Shown here piece by piece: positions 57,200 to 64,000 of a stretch of 64,000 nt of DNA. This DNA comes from Desulfobacula sp. GTDB lineage: Bacteria > Desulfobacterota > Desulfobacteria > Desulfobacterales > Desulfobacteraceae. The first letter of the stretch is position 1. Every line of letters begins with the position of its first letter. The stretch lies in assembly GCA_018645325.1 (NCBI GenBank), contig JABGOU010000003.1, forward strand, positions 98,045-162,044. Direction: 5' to 3'. Under the pieces are notes generated by a model. That model ran no database searches. It was not told the DNA's origin and saw only the letters and a list, made by a program, of their open reading frames with translations. The translations under genes and the position numbers were made by a program.

Positions 57200-58405
57200 T
57201 TAACATAGAGGTGGATTAAAATATCCATGAATTAAACTGGGAAAACGGGTTGCCAATTTTTCAATTATGGTTTCCATTCCCAAGGGCCGGCCGCTATCTT
57301 CTATTTTTAACATCAGATCGCAATATTTTTTAAGATCAAAGTTTAAATTCCGCCACTGGATCATATCAATCTTATATGTATGGATAAATTCCTTTAATGC
57401 GGCAAACTCTTTTTGGGAATCTGTAAATCCAGGGCAGTTAAGGTAATTTATAGAGACAAATTTTCCTTGCTGTTTTGCTATTTGAATACTTTTAAGGACA
57501 TCAGAAAATTGATAGGATCTGGGTCTAAAATATGCATTATAGCAATTTTCTCTGACAGAGTTTAAACTGACGCGCATGGAATCAAGCCCGGCTTGACAAA
57601 GTTGTTCGACACAATCTGGCAGGCTTGCATTTGTGTTCAGGTTAATGGTGCCCTTGTCTGTTTTTTTACGTATAAGACCTATGGCCGGCTCAATGGCCTT
57701 AAAAGCTGTTAAGGGTTCACCTTCGCACCCCTGGCCAAAGCTGACAACAGCATTTTTAACGGTGGAAATATGCTCATAAGATACCTGGGCAATCTCTTCA
57801 GGAGTGGGGGTAAAACCGATTCTCTCCTGGCAGGCACATAGATTATTCTGTGTTTGAAGAGAGATACAACCTATACAATTGGCATTACAGACGATTGAAG
57901 TGGGAAGTGGGGCTTCATACCGTTTAAGAAAAAAGTTTTTTCCGGCAGGACAACCATATTCCAGGGCACAGGTTTCAAGATGTCTGATCAGGCGGTTGTC
58001 AGGATATTTCTTTTGCAAATATTTGACGCCCCTGGCAATTTTTTTATGGGGCATTTGTCTCAGGTCCTGCCTCGGTTCTTTGTCCACAAGAAGGGTTGCA
58101 GATCTAAAATTATTTTTCCCGAAACCAACTGCACCATAGGAAAATAATGGCAGATAACCTTTTATACCCTCATCATCATAGGCACAAAAATGCCGGTTCA
58201 CATACCCCGGCGAATTAAACACGGCAACAGGGAAAATTTTTTCATCCGGATTAAAGGGATTTTGTTCAAGGGTTTCAAACAGGTCTTTTGCAATATTATA
58301 GACAATGGGTTTTCTCTGTGGCAGCATCATCAGCTCACTGCCATGGGGCATGGGAACTGTCTTCTTTTTTTTCAATACAAAATGCGTACTGCCGGACATA
58401 CCCAC
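57200..58405 (-). CDS. Radical SAM protein, possibly with frameshifted 5' end
   Basis: 401 residues from a GTG. The SAM cluster motif is TSIVCNANCIGCISLQT (CxxxCxxC), followed by VSFGQGCEGEPL, GTINLNTNASLPDCVEQLCQAGLDSMRVSLNS and YFRPRSYQF. The N-terminal part has ATLLVDKEPRQDLRQMPH and LIRHLETCALEYGCPAGKNF. In-frame codons before the GTG read ILTAVVAAENGNIFDLEGYGA, which looks like true protein, yet no start codon exists in that frame. An ATG at 58505 in another frame (MYMDGANYRIYQ) suggests a frameshift near 58470. It is 30 bases before the DRE-TIM enzyme gene, probably in one transcript. Substrate unknown. Confidence 0.75.
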   Translation of the reverse strand: MGMSGSTHFVLKKKKTVPMPHGSELMMLPQRKPIVYNIAKDLFETLEQNPFNPDEKIFPVAVFNSPGYVNRHFCAYDDEGIKGYLPLFSYGAVGFGKNNFRSATLLVDKEPRQDLRQMPHKKIARGVKYLQKKYPDNRLIRHLETCALEYGCPAGKNFFLKRYEAPLPTSIVCNANCIGCISLQTQNNLCACQERIGFTPTPEEIAQVSYEHISTVKNAVVSFGQGCEGEPLTAFKAIEPAIGLIRKKTDKGTINLNTNASLPDCVEQLCQAGLDSMRVSLNSVRENCYNAYFRPRSYQFSDVLKSIQIAKQQGKFVSINYLNCPGFTDSQKEFAALKEFIHTYKIDMIQWRNLNFDLKKYCDLMLKIEDSGRPLGMETIIEKLATRFPSLIHGYFNPPLC

Positions 58406-58605
58406 GGCACCATAGCCTTCCAGATCGAAAATATTGCCGTTTTCTGCAGCAACAACTGCGGTTAGAATATTTTTATTGATATATCCGATAGTTTGCTCCG
58501 TCCATATACATTGTTTCGTCCCATAAAGCTGAGTGGATAATAACTGCCTGCTCTATCCTATATTTTATTCAGTAGAGTCTTTCCAAGTTTCCTCTGCCTT
58601 TTAGC

Positions 58606-59067
58606 CTATAAAACTCTTCTTATTGCAAGCATCCTTTTCTGTTTTTCATCTTCTGATAATTTATTCCAGGAAGTATTAAAAAAACTGTCAAAAGATTCGG
58701 GATTGTCTTCCAGTTCAAGGTCTAACCATGACATGGCATCAAATATCCCGGATGTATTTTCTTTTTTTGCAACCATAGCTGCTTCTCTGACATGTTCCAT
58801 TAAAGAGTCTGTTTTTTCATTTTTATCCTGTTTTGCTTCAAAAGGATCATACCCTGGTTTTTTATATAGTGCTTCCCGACTGCCGATTATATCAGGTTTA
58901 TAAACTTTTTCAGCCCAATCACCTGGTTCAATTTCTTCAATTGCTACTGAAACAGATTTTTCTTTGCAGCCTGTTATTTCAACAACATTTTTCACTATTT
59001 TTTCGGTAAGCTCTAATTTTTTTAGTTCTGATCTTCCAGGGTAAAGTTTCACAATTATGTGTGGCAT
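58606..59067 (-). CDS. PptA-like tautomerase with C-terminal extension
   Basis: A 153-residue protein. Residues 1-75 follow the 4-oxalocrotonate tautomerase/PptA pattern: Pro directly after Met (MPHIIVKLYPGRSELKKLEL; after Met removal Pro1 is the catalytic base), then SVSVAIEEIEPGDWAEKVYKPDIIGSREALYKKPGY. Residues 76-153 form an acidic and helical extension (SLMEHVREAAMVAKKENTSG, DNPESFDSFFNTSWNKLSEDEKQKRML) not found in the 77-residue PptA. GAGGAG precedes the ATG. Probable keto-enol isomerase of unknown substrate. Confidence 0.78.
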   Translation of the reverse strand: MPHIIVKLYPGRSELKKLELTEKIVKNVVEITGCKEKSVSVAIEEIEPGDWAEKVYKPDIIGSREALYKKPGYDPFEAKQDKNEKTDSLMEHVREAAMVAKKENTSGIFDAMSWLDLELEDNPESFDSFFNTSWNKLSEDEKQKRMLAIRRVL

Positions 59068-59168
59068 ATGCTCCTCGCCTATTTTATTTCAGAATTCTAT
59101 ATATTTTTGAAAGCTCTTGTTATAGCTTTCATACGTTCACAACAATATTGCGTTTTTCAACACCATTT

Positions 59169-59291
59169 TCAACAAAATTCTAATAAGGTATGTTTTATGA
59201 TTTCCTTATCCAAAGAATGAGTTGTGTAATCGTTGCCGATGCTTAAACAGCCAAAACCAGATAGTAAAACAAAAATTAACATAATTATCAT
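59169..59291 (-). CDS. Possible 40-residue lipoprotein or lipoprotein remnant
   Basis: The frame begins MIIMLIFVLLSGFGCLSIG, a short lipoprotein-type signal with Cys15 in a lipobox-like position, then GNDYTTHSLDKEIIKHTLLE and a stop. No good ribosome site lies before the ATG. It may be a real tiny lipoprotein or the start of a truncated one. It is one of the few coding-like pieces in the gene-poor 59068-59932 stretch. Confidence 0.25.
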   Translation of the reverse strand: MIIMLIFVLLSGFGCLSIGNDYTTHSLDKEIIKHTLLEFC

Positions 59292-59714
59292 TGGATTGAA
59301 AAGACCAAAGTGATCCGCTGCCGTTCAAAAATATCGGATAAAATTCCCTTGCTCATTTGAGGACGGGGTTCTGCGGGATCAGGCGGGGTAAACTCGCAAC
59401 AAAAAAAGGCGCGACATAATTGGAGATTTCCAGCAGTTCAAATTCTGAAAATAATTTTTAAGCAACTTTTATTCTACATTCAAAATTTGACATTGTTTAC
59501 TTTTACTCAACTAGGTTTTTGGAGAGATGGCCTTGCAGCATATTGACTGGATTTCAATGATGAGAGCAGGTTAATCGTGTTGAAAAAGTATCTGGCACTA
59601 ATAGCAAAATCATTAAAAAAACTGCGATTTTGTAAATCTCTGTAAGCACTGCCCGGCAATGGTTTAGGTGAATTCTGGACTGTCAAAAATGTCTAAATAT
59701 AGACAAAAGACTCT

Positions 59715-59867
59715 TCATTGACTTTTGCTATTTTTTCTCTCTATCGGTAAATGAATAATAAAATTTGTGCCTTTCTCGAATGTAAATTTAATTTCCATTG
59801 GATCGCTTCCGAATGCAGTGTCAGGGAGGCATCGGAAAACGTCCTGATTTTTATCAATAAATTTTGG
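59715..59867 (-). pseudogene. Possible C-terminal remnant of a histidine kinase ATPase domain
   Basis: The reading frame, without a start, gives DKNQDVFRCLPDTAFGSDPM, then EIKFTFEKGTNFIIHLPI and ERKNSKSQ. The GTNFIIHLPI end resembles the last strands of HATPase domains (GTTFTIHLP). Nothing upstream in the frame is coding, as a stop lies at 59868-59870. The rest of 59068-59932 shows no other recognised gene. Confidence 0.35.
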
Positions 59868-59932
59868 TCAATGATCAGAGAGAATATGAATGAATATTGT
59901 ACGAAGGCATGGGACATGGTATAGGACAATTA

Positions 59933-60682
59933 TCAGCTATATAAAGGTTTCTTTTGAATAAATTTACTCATTTGTTTTTCGATAAAAGGGATTATGACCT
60001 GATCAGGATCATCAATATCATCTAAGATCTGGCAACCCATACCGATTTGAAATAGTCCATTTTTTATTTCAGAAAGAAATTTCAAATTTTTATTTTCTAT
60101 CAATTCTGGTATTACCCAGGGTGCCTGGAAAAGAATTCCTGTTTTCAAAGGATGTACGTTGCACAAGACATCTTCCGGTTTCAGAATTCTGCCGGCTCCT
60201 TTCTCTTCGGATGCTTCCTGAACACCGCTTTTCAGCAATGCTTTAAGGGATGCTGTATTCGCCTGCAAAATATGATCAAAAGAAAATAGTCCTTCTTGAT
60301 ATCCCTTATGCATAATTGTGACAAGGATGCGGTCTGAAACCATGATGTCCAGGATAGAACGAAACTTTGCAGCATTTACAGGCAAATCAGTATCAAGCGT
60401 TTTTTTATATTCATTGTCAAGGATATTATCACAACCCGTAACCATACCCCTTAAACATTGATTTATTGCAGCAAAAAAAATTCTTTTTGATTTTGAAAAC
60501 CCGGCCCTGAAATACGAATATAGAAACAGAGCAGAAAAAAAATTATTTTCCAGGGAAAAATAATCCTCAGAAGGCTTATAAAGTTTAACTCCGCTTGTAT
60601 CCAGAATTTCATTTGCACAGCTCCAGTAGAGCATCAAGCCTTCTTGTAATTCTTCCTGTAAAGGAGAATAAAAATCTTGCAT
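59933..60682 (-). CDS. Polyprenyl synthetase-like protein (isoprenoid synthase fold)
   Basis: A 249-residue, mostly helical protein. A first aspartate-rich motif reads VTGCDNILDNEYKKTL (DNxxD) and a second is QIGMGCQILDDIDDPDQV, each at the spacing of trans-isoprenyl diphosphate synthases. It is shorter than the usual 300 residues and stops about 25 residues after the second motif, so the C-terminus may be lost. AGGATCTCAG lies before the ATG. The start codon lies inside the truncated methyltransferase frame upstream. Function uncertain; the protein might be degenerate. Confidence 0.6.
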   Translation of the reverse strand: MQDFYSPLQEELQEGLMLYWSCANEILDTSGVKLYKPSEDYFSLENNFFSALFLYSYFRAGFSKSKRIFFAAINQCLRGMVTGCDNILDNEYKKTLDTDLPVNAAKFRSILDIMVSDRILVTIMHKGYQEGLFSFDHILQANTASLKALLKSGVQEASEEKGAGRILKPEDVLCNVHPLKTGILFQAPWVIPELIENKNLKFLSEIKNGLFQIGMGCQILDDIDDPDQVIIPFIEKQMSKFIQKKPLYS

Positions 60683-60980
60683 CTGAGATCCTGCAAATGC
60701 TTTTTTTTACAGCCCCCTCAATCATTTTGCCGGCGGCATCAATTCCTATTGCTATTCCATCCTCTTTTGAAGAAACCTGCTCGGAGATTAATTTTGTTAC
60801 GACACCGGTCCCACAACCAATATCAAGAATTTTATTCCACGCCTTAATATCCAGGAATTCAACAACCTGCCGGTTGATTTTACTTTGTTTACCAAACATT
60901 ACCCAGGGCTCGAGTATATCATAAACCCCTGCAGCATAATCAAGCGTCCTTCCCCTTGTTGGAATTGATGTATAACCCAT
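60609..60980 (-). pseudogene. Truncated SAM-dependent methyltransferase (UbiE-like)
   Basis: The first 95 residues are a proper class I methyltransferase start (TLDYAAGVYDILEPWVMFG; SAM motif KILDIGCGTGVVTKLI; GIDAAGKMIEGAVKK). At a run of eight A residues (near 60702-60709) the frame runs into sequence that belongs to the polyprenyl synthetase gene in another frame, giving a meaningless tail of about 30 residues. The remaining half of the methyltransferase domain is absent. GGAG lies 11 bases before the ATG. A deletion joining the two genes explains this. Confidence 0.6.
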
Positions 60981-61187
60981 TTGGCAATTTTCTCCTGATG
61001 AACGTTAAAATGCAAATAGTAAAACCTGTCAAAACTATATCCTACTCCGATCTCAATGAAAAATCTCTAATTTTCAAAAAATATAAGAGTTATCTTGTCA
61101 GGCCCAGGGTCATTAGTATAATTCCAAATAAACTAAATATACTCCAGCACAAGATAATTTAGATCAAAAATGCGGCTACAGAATCAG

Positions 61188-61223
61188 AAAACAAAGGGAT
61201 CCGGTTAAAGATCCCTTTGTTTT
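61188..61223. terminator. Bidirectional hairpin terminator
   Basis: AAAACAAAGGGATC (61188-61201) pairs with GATCCCTTTGTTTT (61210-61223) around an 8-base loop, with T-runs reading out in both directions. It lies downstream of the 31-codon minus-strand ORF and upstream of the methyltransferase remnant, and supports transcription of that small ORF. The remainder of 60981-61347 is A/T-rich without a gene. Confidence 0.8.
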
Positions 61224-61347
61224 ATAGCTCAACTCTTTATGCTTTAAATCAATTTGACTGCCAGATTTTTCTATCAACTGGAGGGAGATGGCGGCATTTT
61301 TAACTACCATAGGATTTTAAATTTACATAAGTTATGCAAATTTATAT

Positions 61348-61443
61348 TTAATTGTGAATGTACATTTCGTATCCATATTTAGCAAGAATACCTAAAGCAA
61401 TAATAGCAACAAACACGATAATCGTTTTTAAATCGTTATTCAT
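61348..61443 (-). CDS. 31-residue single-helix membrane peptide
   Basis: The ORF MNNDLKTIIVFVAIIALGIL continues AKYGYEMYIHN. A polar start with one Lys is followed by about 15 hydrophobic residues and a short aromatic tail: one transmembrane helix. TTGGAGC stands 5 bases before the ATG, and a strong terminator lies 125 bases downstream. Good ribosome site, terminator and helix together support a true small membrane protein. No family is recognised. Confidence 0.55.
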   Translation of the reverse strand: MNNDLKTIIVFVAIIALGILAKYGYEMYIHN

Positions 61444-61549
61444 AATAAGCTCCAATAATTTATCAAATATTAATACTATGGAAATAAATATCGCTATTGC
61501 GGAAATTTCAAACCGAATAAATTTCAAACGTTTTTAAAATTTTAAATTG

Positions 61550-61864
61550 TCAACAGGCTGGTGGAAGCCGGGGTGTTTGGCTTGAATTTGTGAGAAGGCT
61601 AATGAAGTAAAATGTAATAGGGAGAGAAAATGTAATCAAACAAAATTCTTTTGTGTCGTCTGGCAATGAATATGTGAAAAAAAAGCTGTTCTTTTTATCA
61701 TTCTCAGAGATATTATTATATTTCAGATCTAAAAAGAGCTCTTCTTCAGTCACATTTTCGTTTAGTGAAAGAAGAATATTATGAACATTGTCCAGGAAAA
61801 CCAGATGTATCCCAGAGAGCAGTAAAATTAATAAAATGCAAAATTTATTTTTATACCAAATCAT
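61550..61864 (-). CDS. Hypothetical small membrane protein
   Basis: A 104-residue protein with an N-terminal hydrophobic segment (FCILLILLLSGIHLVFLDNV) and a second one near residues 76-91 (CLITFSLPITFYFISLL). A charged middle (NENVTEEELFLDLKYNNISENDKKN) lies between. AAGGA is about 13 bases before the ATG. It follows the response regulator gene at 61916 on the same strand after 51 bases, so it may be part of that unit. No family recognised; a chance ORF is possible. Confidence 0.4.
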   Translation of the reverse strand: MIWYKNKFCILLILLLSGIHLVFLDNVHNILLSLNENVTEEELFLDLKYNNISENDKKNSFFFTYSLPDDTKEFCLITFSLPITFYFISLLTNSSQTPRLPPAC

Positions 61865-61915
61865 TTTTGCTCAATATAATCCTTCAATTTATATCGTTTA
61901 TTTGATTTATTAAGA

Positions 61916-63388
61916 TTATTTTTCAGCATTGATCTGTTTGAGTTTCCTCCAAAGAGCTCCTCGGCTTATACACAGAATTTCGGCAGCCTTTGACTTGTTT
62001 CCCTTTGTGAATTCGATTACTTTAAGGATATGATTTTTTTCCATTTCTTTAAGAGTGAAAAGTTGTTTATTTTCAGGTGAAGGAGGGGCTGGGATTTTTT
62101 TGCTGAGCCGTTCAGGAAGATGCCTGATTTCTATTGTTGAACTATCTGAAAGTATCACAGCTCTTTCGATGATGTGTTTCAACTCTCGGACATTACCCGG
62201 AAAGGGATAAGACAAAAACAGGGAAGACACTTCATCTGAAAAAGATTCTATATCCTTTTCAAACTCTATATTTAATTTGCTCAGAAAGTAACTGCATAAT
62301 GGGAGAATATCATCCTTTCGTTCTCTTAAAGAAGGCATCATCAGCTCAATTGCATTCAGTTGATGATATAATTTTTTGTTGAACTTCCCTTCATCAACTC
62401 TCTTTTTTAAATCTTGATGCGTCGCAATAATGAAACGAATATCCAGCATCATTTTATTAGAATCTGTTGAATAACCCGCGGTTTTATTCTCTATGATTTT
62501 GAGCATTTCAAGTTGTGTTTTCTCGGGTATAATTTCAAAATGATCCAGCAGGATTGTTCCGACAAAACCTTTCCCCATTCGGTCTGGGATTTCCAAACCT
62601 TGATGAGGTGATGATTGCTCAATCGAACTCAAGAGTTCTTTGAATTGGAAATCATTGCTGAAACAACCACTGTTGAATGCGAGGAATCGCTGATCTTTTC
62701 TATGGCTCAATGTATGAATAGCCCTGGCTGCCAATTCTTTACCGGTGCCGCTTTCTCCCTGTATAATAATAGTACAGTCCAGGCCGGCCAGCCGTTCAAT
62801 ATTTTTTCGCACCCCTTGCATCCCGGAGGTTTCACCTATAATTTTTGGCAGTCCTCCCAAACTTCTACCGATGGAATCGACATTGCTTCTTGAGGGTTTC
62901 TGATCAAGACTCTTTTCGTGTGGGTCACTGAAAATGTTTATCCGGTCGGGGATAAAATGATCTTCTAAATATTTTTTTTTGGATTGAGAAGTTGTATCTG
63001 AAGGTTTAATGACGACCAGATTACCATGGCTGTTTAATCCTTTGATCAAGTTCCAGAGATCACTCATTGAATCTTTCTCAAAATAGTCCGAGCCAAGGGT
63101 TTTTGTTTCCTGTTTTGTTTTTTTGCTTCCATACCCGGTTAAAAGGACTGTTTTAAGATCCGGAATGATTTCTTTTAACTTGGTGATCGTCATCAAACCA
63201 TCCATATCAGGCATTTTTAAATCAACAATAGCCATATCAGGCTGAGTTTTTTTTGCTATTTCAACGGCTCTTGTGCCGGAAGAGGCTTTCAGGACATCAA
63301 ACCCCATCAGCAACAAGCGTTGTTCCATCGAATTCAACAGTCTTTTTTCATCATCAACAAGTAAAATTTTTTTTACTGAATTCATCAT
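61916..63388 (-). CDS. NtrC-like response regulator lacking GAFTGA
   Basis: A 490-residue protein in three parts. The receiver domain (KILLVDDEKRLLNSM; Asp in AIVDLKMPDMDG; TGYGSKK) comes first. An AAA+ domain at about 185-400 has Walker A IIIQGESGTGKELAARAIHTLS. A Fis-type helix-turn-helix ends it (NHILKVIEFTKGNKSKAAEILCISRGALWRKLKQI). The loop that should read EKGAFTGA is replaced by ELLSSIEQSSPHQGLEIPDR, and Walker B reads GTILLDHFEIIP with His for Glu. YPFPGNVRELKHIIERAVIL is conserved. It probably does not open sigma-54 promoters. It directly follows the tandem-receiver gene, with ATG abutting the TAG. Confidence 0.85.
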   Translation of the reverse strand: MMNSVKKILLVDDEKRLLNSMEQRLLLMGFDVLKASSGTRAVEIAKKTQPDMAIVDLKMPDMDGLMTITKLKEIIPDLKTVLLTGYGSKKTKQETKTLGSDYFEKDSMSDLWNLIKGLNSHGNLVVIKPSDTTSQSKKKYLEDHFIPDRINIFSDPHEKSLDQKPSRSNVDSIGRSLGGLPKIIGETSGMQGVRKNIERLAGLDCTIIIQGESGTGKELAARAIHTLSHRKDQRFLAFNSGCFSNDFQFKELLSSIEQSSPHQGLEIPDRMGKGFVGTILLDHFEIIPEKTQLEMLKIIENKTAGYSTDSNKMMLDIRFIIATHQDLKKRVDEGKFNKKLYHQLNAIELMMPSLRERKDDILPLCSYFLSKLNIEFEKDIESFSDEVSSLFLSYPFPGNVRELKHIIERAVILSDSSTIEIRHLPERLSKKIPAPPSPENKQLFTLKEMEKNHILKVIEFTKGNKSKAAEILCISRGALWRKLKQINAEK

Positions 63389-64000
63389 CTATTTTTTTTT
63401 CGGAGGCCCTTTAATTTTTAAAGCATCTTTATAATCGCCACCTTCAGCCATTCCGGCCGCGGCCATAGTTGTTTCGAGGCCCTGAAGAATTTTTCTGAAG
63501 AAACCCCAAAAACTTCCCATGTCATCTTTTTCAAAGTAAGAAGAATTAAGTGCTTCCGTCGCTTCTTTGAGTTTTTCATCCCCATGGCCCGTCAATAGCA
63601 TTGTCTTGATGGTCGGGTCAATCTTTTTCAACTGGGTAATCAGGACCAGACCATCTATATCCGGCATCCTTTGATCAACAATGGCAAGTTGAATACGGTT
63701 GCTTTTCATGATCTCCAGAGCTTCTTTTCCATTCAATGCCATCAATGGCTCATGGCCTTTCAATTCTATTCTATTGGCCAGGGCTTTAAGAAATTTGAGG
63801 TTATCATCCACAAGTAAAATATTAATTTTTCCCAATGAAAGATTGGCTAAAAAATCCCAGAAACCGGCAATATCTTCTTTATCAAAATAAGAAGAATTAA
63901 GTGCCTGGGTCGCTTTCTTGAGTTTTTCATCCCCATGGCCCGTTAAAAGCAGTGTTTTAATGTCAGGAGTAATTGCCTTTAACCTGGTGATGACTTCCAA
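63389..64000 (-). CDS. Tandem receiver-domain protein (partial, runs off the right edge)
   Basis: The C-terminal 203 residues are in the window; the gene starts beyond 64000. The visible part is the end of one receiver (LLLTGHGDEKLKKATQALNSSYF) and a complete second one (INILLVDDNLKFLKALANRI; Asp in AIVDQRMPDIDG; MLLTGHGDEKLKEATEALNSSYF), then an Ala/Gly-rich and basic tail ending KIKGPPKKK. There is no output domain in the visible part. The receivers are close copies of each other and relatives of the receiver in the next gene. A phosphate sink or adaptor in a phosphorelay is plausible. Confidence 0.8.
   Translation of the reverse strand: MEVITRLKAITPDIKTLLLTGHGDEKLKKATQALNSSYFDKEDIAGFWDFLANLSLGKINILLVDDNLKFLKALANRIELKGHEPLMALNGKEALEIMKSNRIQLAIVDQRMPDIDGLVLITQLKKIDPTIKTMLLTGHGDEKLKEATEALNSSYFEKDDMGSFWGFFRKILQGLETTMAAAGMAEGGDYKDALKIKGPPKKK

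Noticed and set aside
59741-59929. 62-codon minus-strand ORF
   Set aside because: No ribosome site or domain; a different frame in the same place resembles a histidine kinase end.
61916-63388. The NtrC-like regulator as activator of the sigma-54 promoter at 66-84
   Set aside because: It lacks GAFTGA and the Walker B glutamate, and lies more than 60 kb away.

Overview
The window reads as chromosomal DNA of an AT-rich, anaerobic, fatty-acid and amino-acid oxidising Gram-negative bacterium. The best guess is a sulfate reducer of the Desulfobacteraceae type (Desulfobacterota). This rests on a B12-dependent fused acyl-CoA mutase, a ferredoxin-linked 2-oxoacid oxidoreductase, acyl-CoA ligases inside a branched-chain-type ABC operon, many sensor kinases and a type IV pilus minor-pilin operon. 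No rRNA, tRNA, CRISPR array or complete insertion sequence was seen.

Layout. 1-8632 (+): a minor pilin/tip adhesin operon (FimT, PilW, PilV, PilX, PilY1) behind a good sigma-54 promoter. Its first gene and its PilY1 gene each carry one in-frame stop. 8637-9303: a decayed propeller/DsbA-like gene. 9362-10188: a DUF3795 protein and a small membrane protein. 10480-17983: an opine-dehydrogenase-like gene, an Lrp/AsnC regulator, a polar amino acid ABC transporter, an ornithine aminotransferase and an acetyltransferase. Similar palindromes flank the promoters of the first and third units. 18432-24726: TetR regulator, IcmF-type mutase, thiolase and 3-hydroxyacyl-CoA dehydrogenase. 24820-25398: truncated M24 peptidase. 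25460-33331 (-): a seven-gene branched-chain-type ABC operon with a long-chain acyl-CoA ligase and a USP-receiver fusion. 33609-35111 (-): a second acyl-CoA ligase, which shares a 15-bp palindromic operator with the tetR gene. 35256-43860: two histidine kinases, threonine dehydrogenase, a diguanylate cyclase, an ICMT-like membrane protein and a class III nucleotide cyclase. 44140-46729: a broken Fur/PerR gene and katG behind a perfect Fur-type box. 46817-48716: a GC-richer pair, an LsrF-like aldolase and a zinc dehydrogenase. 49070-55928: branched-chain aminotransferase, XRE-cupin regulator and acyl-CoA dehydrogenase (+), facing an ACT protein, a four-subunit 2-oxoacid:ferredoxin oxidoreductase and a P-loop ATPase (-). 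56054-59067: DRE-TIM synthase-like enzyme, radical SAM protein and tautomerase. 59169-61864: a decayed stretch with fragments and small ORFs. 61916-64000: a sigma-54-activator-like response regulator without GAFTGA and a tandem-receiver protein that runs off the right edge.

How the genes may work together (inference): imported or activated branched-chain substrates could be transaminated (IlvE) and oxidised to branched acyl-CoA (VOR-like complex). IcmF could rearrange isobutyryl-CoA to n-butyryl-CoA. Acyl-CoA dehydrogenase, 3-hydroxyacyl-CoA dehydrogenase and thiolase could then carry it to acetyl-CoA. The enoyl-CoA hydratase is not in the window.

The most notable unlabelled structure is a dispersed 134-137 bp element present four times. 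Each copy has GTAA...TTAC terminal inverted repeats, a long internal palindrome and an 8-bp target duplication. This is a MITE family of IS66 type.
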